A DNA stretch of 64,000 bases from Desulfonatronospira thiodismutans ASO3-1 (lineage in GTDB: Bacteria; Desulfobacterota; Desulfovibrionia; Desulfovibrionales; Desulfonatronovibrionaceae): positions 512,263 through 576,262 of the forward strand of contig NZ_ACJN02000003.1 in the NCBI RefSeq assembly GCF_000174435.1, read 5' to 3'. Position 1 is the stretch's first letter, and each line of letters starts with the position of its first letter. The position numbers and the translations under genes are program-made. The notes under the pieces were generated by a model. That model saw only the letters and a program-made list of their open reading frames with translations, did no database searches and had not been told where the DNA came from. This document shows positions 8,219 to 17,553 of this stretch, in pieces.

Positions 8219-10571
8219 CTGACCTTTACCCACACATGACACCGTGGGTCTGGTCAGGGTCCGGAGGGCATATTGGGATAAGCCTGCGGATTCATAATTG
8301 TGTACATCTCTGTGGCTGTATCCAGGCGTTGCAGGCCTCGCCAAAGGGTTTGGGTTCCAGGAGGACCGTCGCCTTTACGTCCAAGGTGTCCTCCTATTCC
8401 TGCCACCATATATATTGATTGCTGCAGTGATGGTGGTTCTTCTGGAGGCGTGGAGGTTTTGTATACATAACAGCAAAGGGCTTTCCATTCGGCATCACTA
8501 AAAAAAGCTGTGCATGGTACATCGGGAATCTCCCTGCCAAGCATAGTCAGATGATAAATACGCCACGCAACCACCATGTCTACACCAAGGCATGCCTGCA
8601 GGCGATCAGCAGTGCCCAGCTGACGGTTTTTTATACGGCAGCCACTTTTAAGAGTTCTATGATAAACCTCAATCCCCCAGCGGTTTGCATACCAGTTTAC
8701 GCATCTTTTTGCGGTCTGGAAGTCCGGCACCTCTTCGGTGGTCAGCAGCATCCATTCAATAGGATCGGAATGCTCCTGCTCCAGGACATATACAGCCCAG
8801 ACAGTTGCCGGGCCATGCTTATTTAAACGCTTGGGCGGTTTGAGGGTTACCTGGGTAAAGCGGATATCCATCCAGGTATCACGGGCCTTACGCGACCCAC
8901 TGCGTGGAACGTGTATTTTAAGTGATCCGCTTACAGGTTGTTTGAAGACATATTCCCACAGCGAATCATCGTGCAGTTGGCGATTACGCGATTTTTCAGC
9001 TCTGACCAGCAGCCGCGGAGCCTGTGGATCTTCCAGAGCGCTGGAAAAGAGTTCGTATATATCCGATTCCCGGTCCCCAATACTTACCAGCTTGGTATCC
9101 GGGCAGAGTTTTTGAACTTCGCAGACTTTTTCAAAACTGCGAAGCCATTTAATGCTTTCTTTTTGCTCTATGGGCAGTTCTTTACGCCGTTCTCTTTTCT
9201 TTTCATCCTCTGGATCTCTGGCCCAACACTGGGCATCCAGAACACCCAGGGGTATGCCTTCTTCTGTAAAGGCCAGTGTGTCGTGCAGGAGTAGGCCGAT
9301 GAGGGTATCCTCACTGGTACATATAGGCCCCAGGTCACTGGTCATGGGATGCGCACTATAGTTCAAGGTCGTGGTATCCTGAGGAGCAAGGACCACGGGA
9401 TGTTCTTTGATACGTTCAACTGTGGCCTCTTTGTGAGCGTCAAGTATTACATCCATATTTATCCTGGGGTTTTGAAAAAACCTGTAGGCTCCCATTGTCC
9501 GGGCCTTGGAACCGCTGGCTTTTGGTATATCACCTTCAGGGTCTGCAAAAAAATCCTGGGCAATGTTAAAAAGTCGTTGCTTTAGACGATCATCGTAAAG
9601 GCGAATGGCCCCGAACTCGTATTCAGCCCAGTTTTCTGGTTCTTCCGGAAGAGGAATTTCGCCTAATTTCTTTTGAGGTTCACGGCAAAGAACTTCACGC
9701 CAGTTGGAACACAAAGGCTTGAGAAAAATATTTTTTGGAACTCCGTCTCTGCGACCGGCGGTCTGGTTGTCCAGTAAAGTCCAGTTGTCAGCTTTGTAAC
9801 ATGTGCCGGAAAACCTGCCTGGATCAACAAAGGTCTCTACCAGAACGGGGCGTATATTGTATCGTTGTTCCCAGTCCTGGGGCAGCCTGGCCAGGGCTAT
9901 GGATAAAACGTAGGAGGCCAGATTACAAACCTGGACCGTAGGCAGAATTAAAAATCTGGCGTTTCTAAGCACCTGATGCAAATTTGTTCTTCGGGCGGCT
10001 TCACTCCAGCCGATATACTTATCTCTGGCTTTGACTGCCCAGGAAGCTGAATCAAAGGCCAGGGCACCAAGGTGGCCATAGGTGGAGCTGTGTATAAGAT
10101 ATCTCATTTGTGCCCCGCACAAAGAACCGTTGCCCAGGTAATGGTATTGTTCCAGCAGGTGGAAAAAGAGCTTGGAATCTTTGCTGTACCGGCTTGCTAC
10201 CGGATAGACATTGACTTCACCCAACTGGTCCAGTGTACAATCTACGTTTGGAGGCTCAAAATTATTGCTGGCAGCCTTTTTTTGTTGAAAATCATAAAAC
10301 TGTTCTTTCTGGGGAAGCTCAAGGATGTTTCTCCGGTTGAGTTCAGCCAGAGTTTTTCGACAGCTTACCTGGCAAAGATTTCCATTGGCGGCTCTCCAGT
10401 CCAGCTTTTGGCAAACAAGCCTTGAGAGTTCGCGCATGGACATGGAAGGCTGCTCGTTGATCGTTGCCTGGACCCAATTCAACGTATCCTTGGAGAAATA
10501 TTGACCGCTGATATACATGCCATAACGCTTAACTCCTCATGGCCCCGGTGTCAAGCGTGTGCGAGGCTCAG
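8219..10571 (-). mobile_element. Complete IS4-family insertion sequence (2353 bp) with 10-bp target duplication
   Basis: The ends are imperfect inverted repeats of about 26 bp. Left starts CTGACCTTTACCCACACATG, right (inverted) starts CTGAGCCTCGCACACGCTTG, and both continue with ACACCG or the like. The flanks carry the direct duplication TTAGCCAAGG at 8209-8218 and 10572-10581. Removing the element and one duplication restores an intact CCTTAGCCAAGGAGGGG repeat core, which proves the insertion. The IS4 family is known for 9-13 bp duplications and a YREK signature, both seen here. The single gene is intact, so the element may be active. Confidence 0.93.
8254..10518 (-). CDS. IS4-family transposase with N-terminal DruA-like (DUF4338) domain
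   Basis: A 754-residue fusion. Residues about 60-290 match the DUF4338/DruA pattern: LLEQYHYLG, NARFLILP, ETFVDPGRFSGTCYKADNW. The rest is a Tn5-like DDE transposase: first Asp in VLAPQDTTTLNYS, second in SIGDRESDIYELF, and the Glu within a perfect Y-x2-R-x3-E-x6-K signature (YANRWGIEVYHRTLK). It would cut and join the IS ends. The domain pairing is known in databases as far as I recall, and the DruA part is otherwise best known from the Druantia anti-phage system. Here it sits in an IS with clear ends, so a transposition role is more likely than defence. The reading frame is complete. Confidence 0.92.
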   Translation of the reverse strand: MYISGQYFSKDTLNWVQATINEQPSMSMRELSRLVCQKLDWRAANGNLCQVSCRKTLAELNRRNILELPQKEQFYDFQQKKAASNNFEPPNVDCTLDQLGEVNVYPVASRYSKDSKLFFHLLEQYHYLGNGSLCGAQMRYLIHSSTYGHLGALAFDSASWAVKARDKYIGWSEAARRTNLHQVLRNARFLILPTVQVCNLASYVLSIALARLPQDWEQRYNIRPVLVETFVDPGRFSGTCYKADNWTLLDNQTAGRRDGVPKNIFLKPLCSNWREVLCREPQKKLGEIPLPEEPENWAEYEFGAIRLYDDRLKQRLFNIAQDFFADPEGDIPKASGSKARTMGAYRFFQNPRINMDVILDAHKEATVERIKEHPVVLAPQDTTTLNYSAHPMTSDLGPICTSEDTLIGLLLHDTLAFTEEGIPLGVLDAQCWARDPEDEKKRERRKELPIEQKESIKWLRSFEKVCEVQKLCPDTKLVSIGDRESDIYELFSSALEDPQAPRLLVRAEKSRNRQLHDDSLWEYVFKQPVSGSLKIHVPRSGSRKARDTWMDIRFTQVTLKPPKRLNKHGPATVWAVYVLEQEHSDPIEWMLLTTEEVPDFQTAKRCVNWYANRWGIEVYHRTLKSGCRIKNRQLGTADRLQACLGVDMVVAWRIYHLTMLGREIPDVPCTAFFSDAEWKALCCYVYKTSTPPEEPPSLQQSIYMVAGIGGHLGRKGDGPPGTQTLWRGLQRLDTATEMYTIMNPQAYPNMPSGP

Positions 10572-10581
10572 TTAGCCAAGG

Positions 10582-10940
10582 AGGGGTCGGGGGTGGTTGT
10601 ATGAACTCCCTTCCTTATAAAAATTCCAGAAACCCACCAACCAAGCAAGTCCAAACCACGGTACAGCTCCCCTCCTTAACCAAGGAGGGGAGCAGATCGA
10701 GGCATGGCAACACTCTGTCGCATGCATCTGTATAAATACTCCGTCTGAATCGTGATCAAACTTCCACCACCCAAGCAAGTCCAAGCCACGGTACAGCTCC
10801 CCTCCCTCAGGAAGAAAGTATGGGTGTATGGGGGTATCCATGTGTGGGTGTAAAGATATTTTCACTCCCATACTCCCATACGCCCCTACTCCCACACGCC
10901 CCTACTCCCATACACCCATACTTCTTAACCCCGGGGGTGG
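10582..10940. repeat. Repeat array, right half, plus one quasi-palindromic CCCATAC element
   Basis: This continues the 7560-8218 array after the IS. It has a CCCCTCCTT-AACC-AAGGAGGGG core near 10670-10690 and the conserved ACACTCTGTCGCATGCATCT segment. At 10800-10935 a different element follows: GTATGGGTGTATGGGGGTAT, a centre GTGTGGGTGTAAAGATATTT, then CCCATAC octamers and a final CATACTTCTTAACCCC. The two halves are roughly reverse complements, so the element can fold. It lies immediately downstream of the EAL-HDOD gene. No gene is seen. Confidence 0.8.
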
Positions 10941-10980
10941 TTGTACGAGATCCCTTCCTTATCATCAATCATCCTTCTCT

Positions 10981-12285
10981 TTACACCAGATCCAGAAACT
11001 GCCTGGCCCTGGCAGTAGCCTGGTTCTGGATCCGGGCGGCGTCCTCCCGGGAAACGCCCAGGTGCTTTAATGTCCGTTCCACTATATCCCACTGCCCTCG
11101 TTCCCCGGCCATGGCCAGGTCCAGCCAGGCCTGCATCTCCGGGTTTCTCCCCATAAGCACGTCACGCAGGCGCTCATCCAGGGAAATCTTCTGCACAATC
11201 TCCTCCATGGGCTGGGCCAGCAGAGCATCCAGGGAGGAAAAAAGCCCGAGCAGAAACATGGAGTCCGATTCCATGCAGACCGCTTCCCCCCGGTCGCACA
11301 CCGCCTCCAGAAACCACGCCCTCTGCAGGCAGAAAAACAAAAGCTCCCTGGCCCGGGGCGAGGGGTCCATGTCCGCAAGCACCAGCACCCGCAGCCAGGC
11401 TGCGATCCTTCTCTGGCCCAGCATGGTGACTGCCTGGGATATGGATTTTACATCGTAGGCAAGCCCCATTCCAGGAGAATTTATATAACGCAGCAGCCGG
11501 TAGCTAAGGGATACATCACCCTTGATGATTTCGCTTATGCGCGTAAAGTCCAGATCCGGCCGGCCAAGCTCCTGCAGCAGGTTGACCTTGGAAATACGGC
11601 TGGAGGAAAGCTTTTTACCGGAAACCAGCTGGGGCCTGCTGAAGAAAAATCCCTGGAAATAGGAAAATCCCAGCTCCCTGCAGCAATCAAACATTTCCAG
11701 GTCCTCCACCTTTTCCGCCAGCAGGAGGCACTTATGTCTTTGCAGGTCATTTACAATCCGCTCAAGCTCATCCCGATGCATGCCCAGTACATCAACCTTG
11801 ACCAGGTCAGCCAGTTCCAGCAGGGGCTCATAACCAGGGCTGCCCACAAAATCGTCCAGAGCCAGGCTGTAGCCTTCCTCCTTTAGTTGAATGCATATCT
11901 CCAGGATTTCCCTGTCCGGCCTGACGGTCTCCAGGATCTCCACCACTGCCGTCTCTGGAGGCAGTGCCCTGGGACTGCCTCCAAGGAGCATGGATGCAGG
12001 ATAGTTTATCAGGACCCGCTGATTTTCCCGCAGCCATTCCGTGGCCAGGCCGAACCCATCGGCTATCACCCTTGAGGTGGCCAGGTCGCCGTCCTGAAAC
12101 GCAGCGCTCTGACTCCCGGCACCTTCCCGGAACAAAAGCTCGTAGCCCCAGATATTCATCTCCCGGTCAAATACCGGCTGCCTGGCCACATAGACATTGT
12201 CCGGGCCTGTGCCTTCATCACTGTTGACCTGCCTGCTGTCCTGAATCATCTCCAGTATCACTCCGCTTATCTGATATATCCACAA
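10981..12285 (-). CDS. EAL-HDOD (YuxH-like) signalling protein, EAL domain probably degenerate
   Basis: 434 residues. Residues about 32-235 form a YuxH-type EAL-like domain (RQPVFDREMNIWGYELLF, then ALDDFVGSPGY, VKVDV, LAEKVE, QGFFFSRP). Residues about 240-430 form an HDOD domain (VSLSYRLLRYINSPGMG). The EAL triad is replaced by ELL, and the usual metal-binding positions of active c-di-GMP phosphodiesterases are not all present, so a binding or scaffolding role is more likely than hydrolysis. The frame opens with TTG at 12285, with AGGAG four bases upstream. An in-frame ATG at 12249 is an alternative. Transcribed away from the adjacent kinase operon, with about 700 bp between them. Confidence 0.85.
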   Translation of the reverse strand: MWIYQISGVILEMIQDSRQVNSDEGTGPDNVYVARQPVFDREMNIWGYELLFREGAGSQSAAFQDGDLATSRVIADGFGLATEWLRENQRVLINYPASMLLGGSPRALPPETAVVEILETVRPDREILEICIQLKEEGYSLALDDFVGSPGYEPLLELADLVKVDVLGMHRDELERIVNDLQRHKCLLLAEKVEDLEMFDCCRELGFSYFQGFFFSRPQLVSGKKLSSSRISKVNLLQELGRPDLDFTRISEIIKGDVSLSYRLLRYINSPGMGLAYDVKSISQAVTMLGQRRIAAWLRVLVLADMDPSPRARELLFFCLQRAWFLEAVCDRGEAVCMESDSMFLLGLFSSLDALLAQPMEEIVQKISLDERLRDVLMGRNPEMQAWLDLAMAGERGQWDIVERTLKHLGVSREDAARIQNQATARARQFLDLV

Positions 12286-12433
12286 CTAACTCCTGAGAGC
12301 AGCAAAAAATCTCCTGAATTCGCCCCGGGCATGTTGAACAGCCACCCGTCAGCCGTTCACCAGCGAGCTTATAACGGCTTTGTTCACTTGTGACATCCAA
12401 CTCGGGCCAAGCGGGCATGTCCGCAACCCATTT

Positions 12434-12567
12434 TTTTCCACGCAAAGGCGCTAAGATCGCAAAGGGAAGGCAGCCTTGTCCAAAACCATGTCCCGGTTTT
12501 GGACAATACACCTGGTTTGCGTCTTTGCCATTGCGTACTTAGCGTCTTTGCGTCTTTGCGTGAAAAT
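12434..12567. repeat. Inverted intergenic repeat (CGCAAAGGCGCTAAG type) enclosing a hairpin
   Basis: Left arm (CCACGCAAAGGCGCTAAG, from about 12438) and right arm (CTTAGCGTCTTTGCGTCTTT, from about 12538) are imperfect inverted copies. Between them a perfect 12-bp stem (TTGTCCAAAACC at 12476-12487, complement at 12495-12506) closes a 7-base loop. The rest of the 12286-12981 gap is AT-rich and presumably holds the divergent promoters. No gene is seen. The arm sequence resembles an intergenic repeat common in many bacteria (from memory). Confidence 0.65.
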
Positions 12568-12722
12568 TTTCTTGTTTTTTATGACAAAGTTTCAGGAGTA
12601 AATCACTAATGTATATATCTCCAAAAGTCCATGACGCAGCGGATTTCAGCCAGGTCCCGCACCTGCCCTTATTCCTCTGGAAAATGCCTGTAAACAGACG
12701 ACTTTCTCCCTTCACCTCTTTA

Positions 12723-12741
12723 AAATGACAATTTTGTCATT
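12723..12741. promoter_or_regulatory. Short palindrome, possible operator, in the divergent intergenic region
   Basis: AAATGACAATTTTGTCATT is a dyad (AATGACAA / TTGTCATT apart from the centre) in an AT-rich stretch about 240 bp before the REC-HD-GYP start. Its form suits a dimeric regulator. No regulator can be assigned, and no clear -10/-35 pair was identified. Confidence 0.35.
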
Positions 12742-12981
12742 ATATTATTTGCAAATACTATGTTTAAGATAGTTTACACGGGCACAGGCAAGTCTTACAG
12801 GAAGACATCGATGTTATCTTAAATATAACCCGGCCCGGATTTTCACACGCCGGACATCCGCTCTTTTTGTAAGCCGTCAGATATACCGGCTGCTATCTTC
12901 TGCAATACTTACTTCCGAGGCCAGGCTTACCTCAATCTGCAACCATATCACCCTGAAATTCCAACCTTACAGGCTTATAGA

Positions 12982-14067
12982 ATGAACAATCACCAGGACA
13001 AAAAAAACATTATGATAATTGACGACACCCCGGCCAACCTCAAGCTTCTGCAGGAGATGCTTCAGGGCAGGGGCTACAGGGTCATGGCCTTCCCCCAGGG
13101 GGAGATGGCCCTCAAGGCCGCCGCCCGCAAGCCCCCGGATCTCATCCTTCTGGACATCAGGATGCCCGGCCTGGACGGCTTCCAGGTCTGTACGCGTTTC
13201 AAGGAACAGGAAGGACTAAAAGACATACCCGTCATCTTCATCAGCGCTCTCAATGATCCCAGCGACAAGGTCCAGGCCTTTGCCGCCGGCGGGGTGGATT
13301 ATGTAACCAAGCCCTTTCATCCCGAAGAGGTCCATGCCAGGGTGGCCACCCACATCCGGCTGCGGGGCCTGCAGAAACAGGTGGAGGACTACAATCTGCA
13401 CCTGGAAAAACAGGTGGAAGAAAAGGTCCGGGAAATTTCCGAATCCCAGCTGGCCACCATTCATGCCATGTCGGAACTGGTGGAGCTGCGCGACGTGGAA
13501 ACCGGCGGTCACATCGCCCGCACAAGCAATCTGTGCAAAGCCCTGGCCCACCAGGTAAGCCGGGAATCAGCCTGTGCTTCCCAGGTGAACAGCGACTTTA
13601 TTGACAATATTTCCCGGGCAGCGCCGCTGCACGATATAGGCAAGTTCGGCATCCCCGACAGCATCCTGCTCAAGCCGGACAAACTCACTAAGGAAGAATT
13701 CGAAAACATGAAGTCTCACTGTGAAATCGGGGGCAGAACACTGCAGAAGGCTCTGGAACGCTACCCAAAAAACACCTTCCTCAGCATGGGTGTAGATATC
13801 GCCTGGTACCACCACGAAAAATGGGACGGCAGCGGTTATCCCCTGGGCCTGTCCGGGGAAAGCATACCCTTGAGCGCCAGGATAATGGCCCTGGCTGATG
13901 TCTATGATGCCCTGCGATCCAGCCGGCCCTACAAAAAGGCCTTTTCCCACCAGGAGAGCCTGCGCATAATTCAGGAAGGTTCGGGGACACACTTCGACCC
14001 TGAGCTTGTCCAGGCCTTCACGGCCATAGAGGACCGGATCTGCAGCATTCTAACCCAGGAGTCCTGA
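12982..14067 (+). CDS. Response regulator with HD-GYP c-di-GMP phosphodiesterase output
   Basis: 361 residues. An N-terminal receiver (about 9-125) has phospho-acceptor Asp in LILLDIRMPG, switch residues in FISAL and Lys in VTKPFHPEEV. A short coiled coil follows, then a complete HD-GYP domain (about 160-345): HDIGKFGIP for the metal-binding HD pair and HHEKWDGSGYPLGL for the GYP motif. All visible catalytic positions are kept, so it should hydrolyse c-di-GMP under phosphorylation control. It is first in a plus-strand run and stops two bases before the next ATG, so it is probably co-transcribed with the hybrid kinases downstream. Confidence 0.93.
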   Translation: MNNHQDKKNIMIIDDTPANLKLLQEMLQGRGYRVMAFPQGEMALKAAARKPPDLILLDIRMPGLDGFQVCTRFKEQEGLKDIPVIFISALNDPSDKVQAFAAGGVDYVTKPFHPEEVHARVATHIRLRGLQKQVEDYNLHLEKQVEEKVREISESQLATIHAMSELVELRDVETGGHIARTSNLCKALAHQVSRESACASQVNSDFIDNISRAAPLHDIGKFGIPDSILLKPDKLTKEEFENMKSHCEIGGRTLQKALERYPKNTFLSMGVDIAWYHHEKWDGSGYPLGLSGESIPLSARIMALADVYDALRSSRPYKKAFSHQESLRIIQEGSGTHFDPELVQAFTAIEDRICSILTQES

Positions 14068-14069
14068 AC

Positions 14070-16424
14070 ATGAAAACCGGCAATGCATCTTCCAGTGAAC
14101 GCCGCTGTCCGGAAAAGAGCCATGATGAGCAAAGCCTCATACTGCAGCTTAAAAACCTGCAGCATGTCTACCACCGGCTCTTGATGCACATGCCCGACGG
14201 ATGCGCCCTGTTGAGCAGGCAGCCTGGTTCAGGCAAAGAAGAGGAGTTCTTTATCCAGGAGGTCAATCCTGCCTTTGAAGACATGACCGGGGCAGCCGGG
14301 CAGGAACTTATGGGCAGGTCCACCCTGCAGGCCCTGCCGGAGCTGGCAACCAGGCTGAACCGGGCCTGTATGCAGGCCATGGGAGGCACCCAGCCCGTCG
14401 ACTTTCAGCACTTTCTCTCCAGCCAGGCCAAGTACTTCGAGGTCAGGGTCTTTGCTGTGGGGGAAAATATCTGCATGGGCGTCTTCAGCGAGGTCACCGG
14501 TCGCATGCACTTCCAGGAGGCCCTGCGGGAAAGCCGGGAAAAGTACCGGACCATTGCTGATTTTACTTATGACTGGGAATACTGGCTGTCCCCGCAGGGG
14601 GAATTTCTGTATATTTCTCCCTCGTGCAAGCGGGTGACAGGCTACACCCCGGAAGAATTCAAATATGATCCCGATCTTTTCCGGCGCATCATCCACCCTG
14701 ATGACCTGCCCCTGCTTAACTGCCTCAAGTCCTGTGACCATGAACTGCAGCAGGAATCGCATTCTGAAACCGACTTCAGAATAAGAACCAGGGACGGCAG
14801 GGAAGTATGGATAAGCCACAGCTGCACTCCAGTCTTCTCCGAAACCGGTGAATACCTGGGCCGCAGAGGCAGCAACCGGGACATAACCGATCGCAAGGTT
14901 GCCGAGAACAGGCTGCAGGAATTCGCCGTAGAGGTGGAAACCCAGAACCTGGAACTGGCCAGGGCCAGGAACAGGGCCCAAGAAGCCAGCAAAGCCAAAA
15001 GCACCTTCCTGGCCAATATGAGCCACGAGATCCGCACTCCCATGAACGCCATCCTGGGTTTTGCCCAGGTCCTGGAGCAGGACCCGGACCTGACTCCCAG
15101 GCAGGCCGGTCATCTCAAGACCATCACCCGCAGCGGCAACCACCTGCTGCGGCTCATAAACGACATCCTGGACATGTCCAAGATAGAGGCCGGACAGGTC
15201 CAATCTTCCCCTGAGGACTTCGGACTCGTGGATATGCTTGAGGACATGGGGCTTATGTTCAGCTCCAGGGCCGAGGCCAAGGGTCTGCAGTTCATACTGG
15301 AAAGAGATCGCCATCTGCCCGGGAATATCCGGGCTGACCAGGGCATGCTCAGGCAGATCATGGTCAACCTCCTGGGCAATGCCGTCAAGTTCACCAGTTC
15401 CGGCGGCGTGGCCTGCAGGGTTCGCACTGAACCGGCACAGGACACTGGTGAAAAAGATGATTCCAGGCTTCGTCTCACCATTGAAGTCGAGGATTCTGGG
15501 CCGGGAATCCAGGAAATTGATCAGCAGAAGCTCTTTGAACCTTTTCAGCAGGCTGAAGAAGGCATCAAAGAAGGAGGCACCGGCCTGGGCCTGGCCATCA
15601 GCCGCAGCTTTGCCAGGCTCATGGGCGGGGACATAGAAGTCAGCAGCACTAAGGATCGCGGCAGTCTGTTCAGAGTGCATATCCTGGTGGAGACCTCCAC
15701 AGGACCGCCAAGGACAGAAAAAAAACCTGAAAGAATCATCCAGGGCCTCCAGCCCGGCACAGGACCGGTGCGCATCCTCATAGTGGACGACAGACTGGAC
15801 AACCGCAGCCTTCTGCAGGCCATCCTGGAGCCCATGGGCTTCGAGACCCGCCAGGCTGAAAACGGGGCCCACTGCCTGGAAATATTTCAGGACTGGCCGC
15901 CACATGCAGTGCTCATGGACATGCGCATGCCCGTCATGGACGGCTACGAAGCAGTAGAGAGGGTCAGGGGGCTTCCCGGCGGCAGGGATTGTTTCATTAT
16001 GGCTGTCACCGCCAGCGCCTTTGAAGAGGACAGACAGGAGATCCTGAATACAGGAGTCGACGCTTATCTGCGCAAACCCTTCCAGAATGTGGAACTCCTG
16101 GAGGAACTGGGCAAAGGACTTCATCTGCAGTATATATATGCGTGCAATGATGCCCCGGGGGAAAATGCTGCAGGACCTCATGCATGCCTTGCCGCCCCCG
16201 GCTTGCCAGGGCATATCCTGGAAGATCTAAGTCTTGCCGTTTCCGAGGGGGACATTCTGGTCCTGGAAAAAATCGCCGGAAAACTGCACAGGACAGACCC
16301 GGATGCAGCAGACACTCTGCTGAAGATGATCCAGAACTATGACTACCGGGGAATTGAGTCCTGGCTCAAGCAGGTGGAGGAACAAAATGAGACACAGTAT
16401 GCAGAAGACACTGATGATAATTGA
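14070..16424 (+). CDS. PAS hybrid histidine kinase (PAS-PAS-HisKA-HATPase-REC)
   Basis: 784 residues with no signal peptide or membrane helix, so cytoplasmic. Two PAS domains (about 30-145 and 155-285) precede a coiled coil, HisKA with His near 319 (MSHEIRTPMNAILGF), HATPase_c (NLLGNAVKF, DSGPGI, GGTGLGL), and a receiver from about 567 (LIVDDRLDN, acceptor Asp in AVLMDMRMP, Lys in LRKPF). The last ~65 residues form a small helical segment also seen in the kinases at 17522 and 27531. AGGAG eight bases upstream supports the ATG. The downstream gene starts inside its 3' end (38-bp overlap), so the two are translationally linked. The PAS ligand is unknown. Confidence 0.93.
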   Translation: MKTGNASSSERRCPEKSHDEQSLILQLKNLQHVYHRLLMHMPDGCALLSRQPGSGKEEEFFIQEVNPAFEDMTGAAGQELMGRSTLQALPELATRLNRACMQAMGGTQPVDFQHFLSSQAKYFEVRVFAVGENICMGVFSEVTGRMHFQEALRESREKYRTIADFTYDWEYWLSPQGEFLYISPSCKRVTGYTPEEFKYDPDLFRRIIHPDDLPLLNCLKSCDHELQQESHSETDFRIRTRDGREVWISHSCTPVFSETGEYLGRRGSNRDITDRKVAENRLQEFAVEVETQNLELARARNRAQEASKAKSTFLANMSHEIRTPMNAILGFAQVLEQDPDLTPRQAGHLKTITRSGNHLLRLINDILDMSKIEAGQVQSSPEDFGLVDMLEDMGLMFSSRAEAKGLQFILERDRHLPGNIRADQGMLRQIMVNLLGNAVKFTSSGGVACRVRTEPAQDTGEKDDSRLRLTIEVEDSGPGIQEIDQQKLFEPFQQAEEGIKEGGTGLGLAISRSFARLMGGDIEVSSTKDRGSLFRVHILVETSTGPPRTEKKPERIIQGLQPGTGPVRILIVDDRLDNRSLLQAILEPMGFETRQAENGAHCLEIFQDWPPHAVLMDMRMPVMDGYEAVERVRGLPGGRDCFIMAVTASAFEEDRQEILNTGVDAYLRKPFQNVELLEELGKGLHLQYIYACNDAPGENAAGPHACLAAPGLPGHILEDLSLAVSEGDILVLEKIAGKLHRTDPDAADTLLKMIQNYDYRGIESWLKQVEEQNETQYAEDTDDN

Positions 16425-17553
16425 CGATTATCCTGAAAACCTCAAGGTCCTCCAGGAAATGCTCGAAGTCAGCGGGTACCGGGTGGTGGCCTTTCCCAGC
16501 GGTCCCCTGGCCCTCAAGGCGGCTGACAAAAATCCCCCGGACCTGATCCTTCTGGACATCAAAATGCCTGAAATGGACGGATTCGAGGTCTGCCGCAGGC
16601 TCAAAGCCCATGATAAACTCAAGGAAATTCCAGTAATATTCATCAGTGCCCTGGACCAGGTCCAGGACAAGATCCGGGCCTTTTCCCAAGGCGGGGCCGA
16701 CTACATCACCAAGCCTTTTCACCCTGAAGAGGTCCATGCCAGGGTGACAAGCCACCTGGCCTCCAAGTCCCTTCAGGATCTGCTGTACAGCCACAGCCTC
16801 CAGCTGGAAGAAACCGTCCGGGAACGTACCCGGGAACTTATAGCCGCCAACAAGCAGCTGCAGAACATGCAGCGCCTCAAAAACAGTTTTCTGCGCATGC
16901 TTTCCCATGAGCTGCGCACCCCGGTCAACGGACTCCTGGGCATCAGCCAGGTTCTTCTGGATATCTGCCCCATGGACAATGACCTGCAGCAGCTCAGGGA
17001 AAACTTCTTTCTCAGCCGCAAACGCCTCAACAATCTCATTGAAGACGCCTCCACCATCGCCGGCATGGACAGTTTTGCCCGGGACGGCTACCAGAGGGTA
17101 TCCATATGGGAATATCTGGATGCGGCCCGCAACTGCCTGCAAAAAGTATCCGTAACTGTTGACCGGGAAGAACTTCTGAAGCAGATTTATACCAGCCAGG
17201 ATATGACTCTTTTCAACAGGACCATGGAAACCATACTGCGCCTGGGGCTCTGTTTTTCCTCCAACAGGTCCTTGCTGCAGCTCTTTACAGAAGTAGACGG
17301 GCAAAACCTTGCTTTGAAAATCCATCTGGACAATCTGGAGCTCACAGCCCGGGAAACTGAAACTTTTTTTCACATGGATTCCGAGGTAAGAGGATATTCA
17401 GCCGCCCAGGACCTGGCCCTGGCCCCGGTTGTGGCCCACGAGTTCCTGCTGGCCTCCGGGGGCGGACTTCGGCTTTTTAAGGAGGAAAACCGCACTGGAT
17501 GGCTGGAAGCCTCCATAAAAATTGAAACAGGAAAAAATAAAATTGTCGCATAA
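16387..17553 (+). CDS. Receiver-HisKA protein with degenerate ATPase domain (pseudokinase)
   Basis: 388 residues from the ATG at 16387 (GGTGGAGG just upstream; the frame is open further 5' but without a good site). The receiver is normal (IIDDYPEN, acceptor Asp in LILLDIKMPEMDG, Lys in ITKPFHPEEV). HisKA keeps its His (MLSHELRTPVNGLLG). The C-terminal region that should be HATPase_c has no recognisable N box and no GxGL ATP lid: the N-box region reads TMETILRLGLCFSSN and the lid region reads VVAHEFLLASGGGLRLF. It is therefore unlikely to autophosphorylate and may act as a phosphotransfer partner or receiver-controlled dimer. It overlaps both neighbours, within an operon of sensors. Confidence 0.85.
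   Translation: MRHSMQKTLMIIDDYPENLKVLQEMLEVSGYRVVAFPSGPLALKAADKNPPDLILLDIKMPEMDGFEVCRRLKAHDKLKEIPVIFISALDQVQDKIRAFSQGGADYITKPFHPEEVHARVTSHLASKSLQDLLYSHSLQLEETVRERTRELIAANKQLQNMQRLKNSFLRMLSHELRTPVNGLLGISQVLLDICPMDNDLQQLRENFFLSRKRLNNLIEDASTIAGMDSFARDGYQRVSIWEYLDAARNCLQKVSVTVDREELLKQIYTSQDMTLFNRTMETILRLGLCFSSNRSLLQLFTEVDGQNLALKIHLDNLELTARETETFFHMDSEVRGYSAAQDLALAPVVAHEFLLASGGGLRLFKEENRTGWLEASIKIETGKNKIVA

Noticed and set aside
8254-10518. Druantia anti-phage system
   Set aside because: Only a DruA-like domain is present, fused to a DDE transposase within an IS with clear ends. None of the other Druantia genes (such as the large helicase DruE) is nearby.
12218-12511. A 97-residue minus-strand open frame upstream of the EAL-HDOD gene
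   Set aside because: It runs through inverted repeats, overlaps the EAL-HDOD 5' end, and shows no domain.
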